From Channa striata (taxonomy: Eukaryota > Chordata > Actinopteri > Anabantiformes > Channidae), in contig CM065183.1 of NCBI GenBank assembly GCA_033026295.1, positions 19,175,157-19,239,156 of the forward strand: 64,000 nt of DNA, written 5' to 3'. The number at the start of each line of letters is the position of its first letter. The stretch's first letter is position 1. The notes below the pieces were generated by a model. The model made no database searches, was not told the origin of the DNA, and saw only the letters and a program-made list of their open reading frames with translations. A program made the translations under genes and the position numbers. Shown in pieces: positions 48,494-60,300 of this stretch.

Positions 48494-49975
48494 TATTAGC
48501 TGTTCATTATTGCTTGCTCTTCTATTCCTCCCTCCCCTCATTACATTACATGACCTGCCAGCCACATGCAGCTGCTCCCGCTCACCTGCTCAGTCAATCA
48601 GAAGCTGCGAGATAACATCTCAGATGATGAGGGCGGGTTGGAGAGAGGCAAAGATTCTTCCAATTCTCTATCTTCTAAATTCTGATTGACCAAACGCCTA
48701 ATCCAGGTGATCCGCAGTGGGTAGGTTGGAAAACGAGCAGGGCAGTTGGTTCCTGAGGACCTGGGCTGGGAATTCTGCCTCCGTGGTTCCCACAGCTCAT
48801 CCCTGCCTTCACTTAAGTTTTCAGTAACTTTTGTCACTCTTCCATCTGTCGTCAAAGTCTGCGCTGCTGCCTCAGGGTTATTCGTCATGTTAAAAAGAGA
48901 GTGTGAAGTTCTTCAGCTGATCCTTACGTTGCCTTCTTTCCAGTTACCTGTAGACTTACCTGTTTAAATATGCTTTTACGTGATTATAGTTTTTGTGAAT
49001 TTCGGATCTGAGCTTGTTCTTTGTTCCCTTGTTTGCTTCATTGATGCTGCCAGTCGGTTCTGGTTGCGTCGTTTCAAGCTTTTTGCCAGCGCTGTTAGCT
49101 GTGACTTTTTAGTTAATAGGCCTTGTTAAAATCTTCCCTGTTTACCTGCCAGAATTATAGTCCATATTTGTAAAAGTATTGTTTTTTAAAGTATCAACTA
49201 ATAATTTTACTTTTCTGTATTTGTGAGTTTTTCAAACACCTGTGGTCAAATGCATTTGTGCAATCTCTCGTGATCTCTATGCACAGCGATTATGTTTGAT
49301 ATGAATCCTAACTAAGAAGGCTGGTATTAATCGTCACACAAATTTAATAAGTGATAAAAAAGCCTTAGTTGGTCTTGTCGGTCACAGGCCCACACCCCAG
49401 GCCTTGACAAATGTGTTTGTGGTCCTAGACCAGCCACGAGTAGGTCAGTTTTTTGCTATCGAAACAAAAGAACTTGTTCTAAAGGAGGCACTGGCTCCGA
49501 ACCAGCCCAGGAACTGGCTCGGTGGAAAAGGGGGAAATGCAATCCACAACTCCAGCCAATCAGGAGCTCATGAATAATTCAAATCTTATGTTAATGCATT
49601 CCAAACGGACTGAGAGAAGACAGAAGGGAATCTGAGCTGTTTGTGAAGATGGATTTAGAGAAATCTAACCAGCTCTGGGCAAATGAAAAGTCACAGATAT
49701 GTTTGAAAAACCCTCAGCATTTATGAAAACACTCCAAAAGAACCTTAACACCAGCTATTTTAAGCACTACAGTGTTTCCATATCCAGTGTGTTTCACGCT
49801 GCTTCATAGTGGCGTTTGTCCTAAAGCAGTTTCACGATTCTCCCACAGCTATCGCCTGTGCAAACCATCCGAGAAACACATCTACAAGTCGGCTCCGTTG
49901 CTGGGACAGCTGCACACTGTGAAGGAGACGGGGGTCATGCACGTCGGCGATGTGGTGTACAAGATCAGCCGCTGA
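41723..49975 (+). CDS. mtarc1: Mitochondrial amidoxime-reducing component (MTARC/MOSC)
   Basis: Exons 41723-41958, 44021-44191, 44525-44687, 47362-47505, 47830-47891, 48056-48127 and 49849-49975 join in phase to 975 bases, 324 aa (human MTARC1 337). This molybdenum cofactor enzyme of the outer mitochondrial membrane reduces N-hydroxylated compounds with electrons from NADH-cytochrome b5 reductase through cytochrome b5 type B. An N-terminal membrane anchor (AALLIGGAGVALLGLGLGY, about 13-31) precedes basic KRLRR. The MOSC N-terminal domain begins VSQLLVHPLKSGR and continues VTARQEPRLVL. The catalytic MOSC domain contains FRPNIVIS and the VMSCGRCILTTVDPETG segment; Cys260 corresponds to the Mo-ligating Cys273 of human. 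RKEPLETLK follows. Mammals have two tandem paralogues and only one is present here, so it may stand for both. Confidence 0.93.
41977..42006. repeat. (GAGCC)6 tandem repeat
   Basis: Six GAGCC units begin 18 bases inside intron 1 of mtarc1, close to the exon 1 donor site in GC-rich sequence. Confidence 0.9.
42901..42936. repeat. Three tandem copies of a 12-mer
   Basis: GAGTTAATCAGA is repeated three times without mismatch in mtarc1 intron 1. Confidence 0.9.
47249..47285. repeat. Perfect 14-bp inverted repeat (hairpin)
   Basis: GACTTGGTCTAAAT at 47249-47262 and ATTTAGACCAAGTC at 47272-47285 are exact complements around a 9-base loop. It lies in mtarc1 intron 3, 77 bases before exon 4. Confidence 0.85.
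48461..48492. repeat. (CA)16 microsatellite
   Basis: Sixteen CA units lie in the last intron of mtarc1. Confidence 0.95.
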
Positions 49976-50322
49976 CGGAGGCAGTCGAAGAAAGAAAAAC
50001 ACGGTTTCAAAACATCTGGCCATTTTTCTGAACTAGGAAGAAACTTCAGTCACTGCGTGACGCCCGATCATAACAGGTCCACAGTAACGGATGTACTTAA
50101 ATAGATGTAGCACACATGAATAATGGACATAAATGTATAATAACAGGGTTCTTATGGGAGACTAATCCACTGAGATAACATGCACTTTGTAATAATGTAT
50201 TAGTAGTTATTCAGCTGGGTTGATGATCTGCGCGTGAACTACAATTATGGAACCTGAATTCAACCCATTTCTAGCTGCCGCACAAAATACAATCCTGAAT
50301 GTACCTACTGCGCTTAAAGACA

Positions 50323-50328
50323 AATAAA
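50323..50328 (+). promoter_or_regulatory. mtarc1 polyadenylation signal AATAAA
   Basis: CAAATAAAAT lies 348 bases after the mtarc1 stop codon, the first canonical AATAAA I see there. Confidence 0.6.
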
Positions 50329-51368
50329 ATCCCCTAAATGCTTTGCAGTATAATAAGTGTAGTCATTCAAGGAATTGGCAGGTCGGAGAAGTACGACCGG
50401 GCAGTGAATCTTGCTTCCCACTGGGCTGTATTTTACATTCACATGTTGTGCTATGAAAGAAGCATCATGAGATGCAAGTACGAGACGGCAGAAAATCATC
50501 ATCTTTTCCACTTCCCACATTTTTTGATTTCTTCCATGCACATTTTCCTCCACTGTTAGGAGTGTGAACAGCTTCAGCGCTGGTGACATTTAACACGAGT
50601 GACACCGGACGGCCAGCAGAGAGCAACCTGCCTTTACTGAGGCTGACCTGAGACATTTCCTGAGACGTTTCCCAAAGACATTTCTGTTTTTGTTCTCACA
50701 AGTCAACCGCCTCAGCTAGTCATGGAAAAGATTTTCAGATGCCACTACAGTTTTATGTCAGAAACAAAGCGACGGCAGCTTCGTGGATTACATAAATAAA
50801 TGAACGTTGGTGGACCGAGAAGATGGAGAAGAAAAAACATAAAAGACCAAAGTTACAGTCAAACACTTTTGTTTATTTTATCATTTTTTTCTTTTATGTT
50901 TTACTGAACGTTTTCAGGACAAGCTCAGGGTAACAGAAATTACTTAATCTTTTAATGATGTCAAGGTGGGTGGGAAAAAGCCCCCGTCACGCCGCGTGTT
51001 ACCTGACATGTCAGCAAAGTGCGTCATCCCCTCCAGCAAAGGAGCTGCAGGTAATTACACACTGAGCGTCCGGGAGCCACAACAACAGAGACCTTCAAAT
51101 GTCTGTCTGGCGTCTTTTTCGTCACAACATTAGAGGAATTATTAGTTTGCTTTGGGTTTTTTTGCTTTTTGGTGTGTGAAGCAAAGGTCTAAAGAGCCCC
51201 TGTGTCATTTAAACTGCCGCTTAAACACCTGGTTGTGTGGGTCTGTCATTTGTGAAGGTCCTGTGGTTTTAGTGCAGAATACTCCAACATCCGGGACACA
51301 GTTCACATAGTCGACTTACCTACAAACCGTGAGCCATCATCATCATCATCAAACTTCCTGCTCTAATT

Positions 51369-51399
51369 TTAACTGTATGTGGGTAACACATACAGTTAA
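51369..51399. repeat. Perfect 13-bp inverted repeat (hairpin)
   Basis: TTAACTGTATGTG at 51369-51381 and CACATACAGTTAA at 51387-51399 are exact complements around the loop GGTAA. Confidence 0.85.
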
Positions 51400-51714
51400 C
51401 TTGGGCGTCTAAACTTCAAATACTCGTTTTTTTTGTAGCGCTTCAGTGTAAGAAGTCCTTCATAACATTAATGAAATCATTTTTGTAGATTGTTGAAGAA
51501 TATTTGATCTTTGTTGACAGATACTAAACATTTGAGACTGAGTTATTATGTGTCCAAATGGGCCTTAGTCAATTTCAATATTTTGAACAATACACAAACT
51601 AAATTTGTATAGACTTGTATATGTGACATTTAGTTTCTTTATTTTGAAATTGATTATTCCAATGACTGCAAACCTACAGTATTTCTAAAATATGAATTAA
51701 ACTTTTAAAAAATG

Positions 51715-52178
51715 GATGTCTCTAATTTAGATAAGTATTCACATTTTGAATATTGTTGAATTCCCTTGGACAGTCATTTCAGCTCATGATCTTGTGAGGT
51801 AGGTCTGGACTGGCTGCTAACACCTGGATTTAGGCAGTGGATTCTGGTCTTTCTAACAGGTCCTCTGAAGCTCCATCAGATTGGACAGGAAGTGTCTGAT
51901 GGTCTCTCCACAGATATCGCGTACCGTGTCTGGGCTTTGGTCGGGCCACCCCAAGACAGACCGAGACTGGTCCTGAGGCCACTCCGGCATCGTCTTTGCT
52001 TTAGGCCACGGTCATACTGAGGCTAACCGTCACAGCACTTACAGGTCTCATGCCGGAGCAGGTTTTCTTGAACGTCTCTGCATTTGGCTGTCTTCACCTT
52101 TTTCAATTCTGTCTCTGTCCTTTCCACAGAAACTTCATCCCTTGCCTGAATAAGCTGCTGTTACCATGTTTCACCACG
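51715..52178 (-). mobile_element. Tc1/mariner-like transposase relic
   Basis: Read on the minus strand, this follows the 3' half of fish Tc1 elements. It has sequence equivalent to the 'SPDLNPIEHLWRDL' region (plus strand CTCTCCACAGATATCGCG...GTCTGGGCTTTGGTCGGGCC). It then has CCAATCTGATGGAGCTTCAG (51870s) and GTGAATACTTAT near the end. The GAGCAGGTTTTCTTGAACGTCTCTG and CATGTTTCACC blocks lie on the transposase-proximal side. Many substitutions and indels make it dead, and the terminal repeats are not recognisable. Confidence 0.65.
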
Positions 52179-52180
52179 GA

Positions 52181-52216
52181 AATGAATGAATGAATGAATG
52201 AATGAATGAATGAATG
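52181..52216. repeat. (AATG)9 microsatellite
   Basis: Nine AATG units lie directly at the end of the Tc1-like relic. Confidence 0.95.
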
Positions 52217-53989
52217 GGGTTCAATGCCTGGTCGTGGTCGGACACAGTCCTTGGAGTTTGATTGTGTGTCTCTGGGAACATTCAAAGCTGTAAGCTACTA
52301 ATGTTATTGTGGAGAGAGTTTGTTGGACATCATGAATCGGTTTTTCTCCTTACACGCAGCGTGAACTGTACTTTTCTTAACGGTGTCCAATCAGTTCAGT
52401 TTGCCTCAGGTGGAAGTCAGCAGAATGACAGCAGACACAGGGTCACAGCAAAGGGTCTGAATGCTGCTGTAAATAACAGATTTTTTCTATGTGAAGAAAT
52501 CTATTTTCTCGTATTTTAGCTAATTTTACATTGTGTGTTTCAACTTAAGTAAAGACACAGGGACTAGTGAGTGCCTGTGATTGGCATTGACTTGCACCTT
52601 TACCTCAAAAATAATTTTGTATTTTCACACCTGAGAAATGATTTTTAATAAAAATGTCACTTCGTGTCACGTCAGGTCAGGCAGAGTATGTGCTACAGGA
52701 TGAAATGCTGGTGTAATGTGTGATGTATGAAGGTTTTGTCATGTTAGGTCAGCTTCTGTTATATCTTATGGAAGAAGCTCCTGCAGAGAGCTGAGCTGTA
52801 GATCTGTGCACAACTGCACGTCGCCCTCTGGACGTCTTTACGTTTATGGGCGCCAGTATACAGGCCACGGTCACCGTGGTTTCAGTTATGATCAGCGGAG
52901 CGGAGTTTAATTACAGGGAGCTGCTCAGACACACACACAGACACGTTCTGCTGTTTATTTTTAACACTTGCATGTGCTGTAAAATTAGGGCGATTTACAG
53001 CACTGGTCTCTGTTATAGTTAGAAGGGTTTTTTTTCTGTGTTGCTGTTTATTTTCACTTCAAGCTTATTTGAATATTTAAAATACAGACAGAGCAGTGAT
53101 TAACTGGCTTTATGACAGTTAAAAATAAAATGTAAAGGAAAATGAGCAGAGTTGTTACATGCTGCATAATTGCATGCAACAGTTGTGTGTTTTGTACCGA
53201 CGAGGAATGTTAAGGTTTGGGGAAATGCAAACTGCCGGGTCTGTGCAGCTAGTCCCATCCAAATGATCCAGCATGGAAGTCTCCTGATAATACTGATCCT
53301 GTGGCAACAAGAACCTGATGATTGCTGAAATTCATCAAAACTGGATAAGTCACTTTCTGGCCGAAATTTAGATGATATTTCACCTGCCAGCATGTTAACC
53401 AAGCTCCAAGGATCAGCTCTAGGAAAAGTGTTGCACAATGAGGATTTTTCCCAGAATCCTTGCAAAAAGAGCGGCTACAAAATAGTAGGTACATTTTTCC
53501 GAGCATCACAGACCCGACAAAATGACTTCTTTTCATAAATGGGATTTTTTCCAGCATATGTGCCACTAAGCACCTGTCGCAGGACTGAATTGGAGACTCA
53601 TAATACTTCAGTGATATTAAGGCTTTAAATCTTGTCTTTAATACGTAAAGAAAGAGTGTCGTGGGTGTCAACTCCATGGTTGGTAAGTGAATAAACACAC
53701 ACGGACATGAGTTTGCGGTGCTGGTAAGTAAATTCTGTTTCCTTTGGACAGAACCGGACCACCTGGTCCCACCTGTTACCACAGTTTCATATTTAAAACC
53801 AATATATGTTTAATATATTTAATGCACAACCGTTTCTTTATCAGTAATCAATTGAGGTTCATTTTTAATTTAAAAACTGGCCTTTTACTAATGACAGGAA
53901 ATATATCTTACCTGAGCACCTCTGTTTTGCTTCTTTTACACCTGTAGTTTCGTTTGCATTGTTCTGTTGGCTTTCACATTTGTCTTGGT

Positions 53990-53995
53990 TTTATT
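53990..53995 (-). promoter_or_regulatory. hhipl2 polyadenylation signal AATAAA
   Basis: AATAAA on the minus strand lies 32 bases past the stop of the 54028-54342 frame and about 345 past the stop that the spliced frame reaches at 54339. Its closeness to the first stop hints that the longer tail is the original gene end. Confidence 0.55.
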
Positions 53996-54027
53996 CATGA
54001 CAGGCAGATGCTGCTTTGTAGGTTCTT

Positions 54028-54342
54028 TCAGCTTAATTTTTTTTTTTCAAGTCTACTTTGCTTCTGGGCCCCTTTCTTTGGTGGAGTCTTTTTCTTTATG
54101 TGCACTTTGCTGTCTTTGACGCTGCTGGAGCTTTTCAGAGCATTCGATTTCAGGCCAGCCGTGGCAGTTTCATTAGTCTTTGGTTTTACTTTACCTTTGC
54201 CACTAACAGGCTTTATCATATTCGTCTTTTTTGATGGTCCCTTGGGTTTCTGCCCCGGTGTGTTCTTCTTCATTTGTGTGTTGGCTTCCTGCTTGTTCAG
54301 TGTTTTGTTTTTCTTCCATGGCTTTGAATTGTTTTCCTTCAT
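54028..54342 (-). other. Open basic frame, likely displaced tail of hhipl2
   Basis: This 104-residue frame overlaps the stop of the hhipl2 model and runs on in another frame. It is rich in Lys, Pro, Ser and Thr (for example KKNTPGQKPKGPSKKTN, then KGKVKPKTNE, then KVHIKKKTPPKKGAQKQ). This resembles the long basic C-terminus of HHIPL2. It is open well upstream of its first Met. Either an indel displaced it from the gene or it is chance within a 3' UTR; composition favours the former. Confidence 0.45.
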
Positions 54343-57300
54343 TTCTTTCCGACAGGCATTTTCTCCTTCAGCTTCACAGCAGTGTTCCTCGTCGTTGTGG
54401 TCGTCGTAGTCGTGGTCGTGGTCGTCGTCGTCGTCGTCGTACGGGCTGCAGTCGTCGCAGGTTTGATCTGGCTGCTTGTCACCTGTGGTTTGGTGGGGAG
54501 CTTGATTTTTCTTGGTGGTGGTCTTGTAGGTTTCTCATTTGGATCCAGCAGAGTCACTGGAATGGCACAGATGTCAGTAAATACTCATTTTACTCTGCAG
54601 CCACATATGTTGGCTTTTATGACGCTGGAGTGAATATTTGGCTCAGGCGACAGGCATGAATGCTCCTCTTTTGTCTCTAATTTAAATATGTTTGATCTAA
54701 AATAGATGACTGCTTTTTATAGTTTTATGTAGGACCCCTGTGTGATTATACAAACTGGCATTATAGACATGAAATAGAAAAGCAAAAAAGGCAAGTTCTG
54801 CTAAGGACAAGCAACAGCGACTATAGGCAACTTGCTTGCTTGCATAACAGATTTGTCATAAAGTTTGTCTGCATGTCCGTGTATTTGGCTTGATAATATG
54901 GTGTCTACCTGTTGTTTATACATGTTGTTTAAATTTTGTGCATTTTCACTCGCTAAAAATATTGTTGTACAATTACAACTAAAGTCAGACAAGCTCTGTC
55001 AGAGACAACTTTTTTATATGTGTCTTCAACAAGTCTGGTCTGCAAACGCCATAATAATGCAAATTCGTTATGACATGACTTACATTCCCTGGGGATAAAT
55101 GGAACCATTTTGCCCCTCACTTTGACAGGCAGGGGTTTCTTCTTACATTTTCCCGGAGGAGCTCTCCTGCAAAAATGTAAAAGGGTCCAAAAAAAGTAAA
55201 TACTAATTATAACTTTAATGAAGTTTTTTGACCAAACGTGTCAATTTTGAACTCTTAAATTGCGGTTCTGCTTAAAAATACTTTACTTTCAAAAACATCT
55301 TTTACCACAACTATTCACAGACAGTTTGAAAGGTTGCCTTGTATTATGATGTCTACAGAATAGCCTTGTGTGGTCTGAACACAGCTGTTCGTAGCTTGAT
55401 CTCAAAACCGAGAGGCGTTGCTAAAATAAATTAACATTCTTCTCTACATTCCTGAAAAACACAGTTGTGACTGCCTGACAACCTGTGTGGCAGGATGTTT
55501 GCATACAGCACATACAGTATAAGGTAAATAATGAAACCCCTCTCCACCCCTCTGATTCTGAGAGCATTACTTCACATCATTGATGGGTTAACCTTTAATT
55601 TATTCATATATATAAATGTGGTAGCAAATCTTTTCAACAGATCCCAGGGTTCCCCACCTTTGGAAAACAGAAACTCTGGTAGTCGGCTTTTCTTCCGTGG
55701 CTTAAAGGTTACAATGAGATTACAGTTGCATTCAGTTTTAGTGTATGGAGATGCAAACATAACCTTGAAGCTAACAAAATAACTTTGCACATTCATCTAC
55801 AAATGTTCTTTTAGCATGTGTACGTGAAAGAATACAACATTTATGACAGCTAACTGTGCATAAAATATTGTGTTTATAAAAACAAGTATTTGTTTTACTC
55901 TTTTTGTCATTTCAAAATAAGCGGGTCCTAACTTTGGCACAGGACTGTTTTCGTGGGACGGCAGCCTCTTCCACATTAGGTCTACGGCAAAAATGTAACA
56001 GTAACAGATTACTTGTGTTCCATAACTCAAGTAAAAGTGCTTGTGGCTGTTCAAGACTGAGGTATCAGTTACATTACAATGTGCAGTCATAGCACATAGT
56101 TTCTTGAATTGCTTCTCACTTTCATGGCACAACTGAAAAAAGTTTACAATAAAACTCCAATAATCCTATTTAGCCTTCTGTATGTCTGATGATAATGTGC
56201 TTTTTCCCAGTTGGCAATATGCTGTTATGGTTAATCTAACACCATACAAAAGAGATACTGTGTTAGAAATCTATGAGCACACATTGTAATGATTGAATGA
56301 TTGTAAGTGATACTCTACCTGGATGGGTCCACGAATTTGAAAACAGTTCCAAATGGAGACATGGAACTGGGATACGTAGTGGCTAGAAAATACAGTTCCC
56401 CTGGAAAAACAGACGCAGCTTGTTGTCACTCGTGTTCCATTAATGTGGCCCATTGCTAAACACTGTGAGAGACGTTACCTGCTTCGTCTTCGCCAAACGA
56501 GATGATGAACTTGTGGTGATGATTGATGAGTCCCGGAAAGGAGCAGGTCTTGGCATCACCCATGCAGACACTCTTCTCCCTCCAGTTTCCTGTTCTCTTA
56601 TCTTCCTCTAATGCCATGATTCGTCTGCAACATTGATGGAAATTTAAGGCAGAAATTAAAAGTTAATCTCCAAACTTTATTCTTGTAAAAGGTGATGCAA
56701 AACCCACATTGCATCCATATCTTACACTCTGTGATCTAATACTTCCTTTGGAATAAAGTTTGCTTCAAAGACTGAAGGAACGTAGTTGAATATTTTAGGA
56801 AACACACTTACACACTGCTGATTTAGATTAGCTTGATACCACTCTCATTTCCTCATGCTGAACATAAAGCTGCAGCCAGTTTGGCATAAAGATAGGAAAC
56901 AGCTATTTCTCATTTGTGTTTTTTTTTTTAATACATATAAAAACCGAGGTGTGAAAACAACAAATTGTGGTTTACAGGGACTTCAGTGCCAGACTTGGCT
57001 GTGAAACACTCCGGCACATTATCCCGTGAAAAACCCTGAATCGTTGTTTCTACAGGTTAAATAAACAAGATGCATCCTGTTAATTGTTGGGCTCTTGGTT
57101 AATATGGACAATTTTGAGACAAATCTCAAAATATTTCTGTAACGATCATCGGTGGACTCCAATGTTGCCTAATTCAGTTCACATTTTGTCCAGATATGTA
57201 AAGACTCACGTCTAGCAGGATGAAAATGAACGGAACACCCAAACACCTGATTCTGTCCTCAGATCGCCGAGCAAATCTTTGATGGATTCCTAAAAGCTCG

Positions 57301-60300
57301 AGTTTATGTCTGTTTGGAAGCAGCTCATCATGCCTCAAGTCCAAAAGTTTGAAGCAAATTAATAACTAAGGAAAAGTGACAAAGTGATAAAAACGTGACG
57401 TAGATCATAAGTGCATGGGCTTTGTATGAAATTCAAAAATATGCAACTGATGACCAACCAAGCTGAGTAGATGAGCCTCCTTTTCCTTCACTTCCAAAAC
57501 TGTGACAGAGAATCAAGTTTTTTTTTGTTTTTTTTTTACCCAGCAGGCTGGAAACAGTTGGAGCAAACTATTTGGCTCATATCAGCACAATCTTACCCAC
57601 TCATAAAGTCTCCAAAAATGTACAGGCCGTTCAGATTGGGTGATTCACATCCTCTGTACACATATCCCCCTGTCACAGACTTCCCAACATGATGGCTGTA
57701 TGCAAATATTGGGAGGATGTCATCTGTCGTGGGAGAGAAAGATGGACTGATTTTAAAATCTGAGGCAAAACATTGAATTTAAACTGTATTGTGGCAGAAA
57801 TAACAAGCGGAACACAAATACTCACTCAAAGAGGAATTGTGGCACAGTTTCAGGTCGTAACACTCGAAGCCCTCCTTGGCCCGCCACCCGTAGTTCCCTC
57901 CCTTCACTATTATGTCAACCTCCTCGTAGCGGTTTTGACCAACATCTCCGCAGAAAATCCGGCCCCTGCCGTGGCGACTGACTGGGTCTCCGCGGTCCAC
58001 GGAGCATCGCCACATGTTACGGACCCCGTACGCAAACACCTCGGGCCGGGCCTCCGGGTCCCCAAGGAACGGGTTATCAGGGGGGAGCCTGTACTGCGAC
58101 CCGCTGGGGAAACCTCCGTCGACATCAATGCGCAGAGCTTTTGCCCAACAGAGCACTCCTAAGCAGAACAAATTATGAATATTATTATTGACAGTTGAGG
58201 GGCCTTTCATGTAGTGATTCATCACTAAACAATTTGATATAAAAATAAAAACATGGGGTCATTTGAATATAACACGGATGGATAAAGTTGGTTGCTAAAA
58301 ATAAATATTGGCTAACTAGCTAAAAAGTAAAAGTAAATGCTTAAGCCGAAAGGATAAAAAGATAAACTACTTAAATGTATGGATGAAAAAATAGTGTGTT
58401 TAAATAAAAATATTAAATGCAGCCGTAACATTTGGAAAGACAACGAGTAAAGACTTGGAGATAATATGCTAGCTACTGTAAAAACTGATTTATGGATAAA
58501 ATAAATAGCTAGAACTAATAAATAGATGGATAAGTGTAACATTTTCATTTAGCCTAAAGGAAATGACAAATGGTTAAAATCCACAACTAAACGTTAAAGG
58601 TTAATGTTAGCTAAATCTAATGGGTACATTAAAAGCCGCTAAGCTAAAGTTAGCTACTAGCAAAGAATAAAGGGTTTAATTAGTTAGCTGAATGAATTAT
58701 GAATTACAATAATGGACGATAAAGGGTACATTTAAAAAATGTCACCTGAAACAACGGATGAATGAAAAGTCATTTAACAGCTGAAAACACCATTTAAAAT
58801 GGCTGAAATAGCTAATAGGCTATTGGATGAATATATATTTAGTCATTTAATAATGCAGCTGTAGCTGGAATTGAAATAGCTGAAATACGTGTTTTAAATA
58901 GCTCGGCCCTAATGGATAAACTGTTACAAGCTGATGCTGATCATTCAAATTCAACAAGTAATGCATTTTGGCTTCTTTCAGCATCAATCTTCCCTCTTCC
59001 TCACACTTCATTCCTCTCCCTCGGACCCTCACGAAAAAAAGAAACTCACTTGTTTTGGGCATTGCCATATTTCCCAAATGGATCCCCGGCTTTTCCGCCG
59101 TCTCCAGTGAAGATGTACAAATATCCATCAACACCAAACAGCAGCTGGCCTCCGTTGTGGTTGGCAGCTGGCTCCTCGATCTCCAAAATCACCCTGACAG
59201 TAAAAAAACAAGATGCAATTCAGTCCAATGCATGTTCTATAGGCTGAACAGGTGATGTCGTTATTTTTCAGACATAAATATGTGGTTGCTGGGCACCTTT
59301 AAGTATGCCTCCAGGTCCCGCTGCGATCAGGCTTTAGTTTTTCAGCACTGACGCTTTGGTGAAGCCTTTGTCACTAACTGTAAAAATTCAATGAGTTTCT
59401 TTTACAGAAAGAAGTGATGACAGATCAGACCTGAGGCGTTAGGAGTCTGTTCCCGCACATTATAGAAAAACTTAGCTTCCTCACTTATTTCCCAACACAG
59501 CCAAATATTCTTGTAGTAACATGTGGATATGCTGCTACAACATCAAAATAATGGTGGTGTGTGTAAGATTAACCGCACTAAAACCTACATTTGATTTTTA
59601 CACTTGGGGTTGTAGGTGCACAGCCACTCATCTGAAAGTAAGAAGGTCTATGCTGACCTTGAGGTTATTTATAATATTAGGCTCAAAACGTGTTAATTCA
59701 AACTTTGTGCAATTAGCCCCACGGCCCGGAGGGTGGAAGAAACTTAGTTCAATATACCTGTCAAAGGACACCTGTACATGCAATTGATGCAATTTTTAAA
59801 CATATTGTCAGGCTTTGATGTTAAAAAAAAGACAGAGATCATCTGCACATACCTCTCTGAGTAGGGATCAGCCGTGTTCATATCGTAGGCAGACACCTTC
59901 ATCTCACTGATTCGGATCTTCTCCAGCTTACTGTTGACCTGGATGGAGTAGTAGATGAAGAAGCGTCCGTTGTCCCTGTACTTGGGGTGGAAGGCCATGC
60001 CCAAGAAACCCCTTTCATCTCCCAGCCAGGGTGTGGTCAGCACCTCCCCACTCATGTCCAGAAAAGGCTGCTCCAGCCGGCTGCCGTCAGGCAGGTAAAC
60101 CCACACGAAGCCCACCTGCTCAGCAATGAACATGCGATGTGTGTCGTCATCACTGTGCAACATCAACACGGGATTCCTGAGATTGTTGGCCACCTCTGTC
60201 AGGCACAACTGAAGACATCCTCGGGGATCCTCCACCACCTGACCCAGGTTGCTGTTGAGGTCAGGGCTCTTCAAAACATTGGGGTAGCAGTAGTCCCGGT

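Larger units (their letters stand above)
50335..53985. other. Gene-poor region between mtarc1 and hhipl2
   Basis: The two genes converge across this region. It holds a perfect hairpin (51369-51399), a Tc1-like relic (about 51715-52178) and an (AATG)9 run (52181-52216). A 177-residue open frame on the minus strand at 53249-53782 has no features I recognise, no matching splice context and no homologue known to me. Confidence 0.5.

Noticed and set aside
53249..53782. 177-codon minus-strand frame between mtarc1 and hhipl2
   Set aside because: No domain, signal, splice partner or family recognised; kept only as an unexplained open frame.
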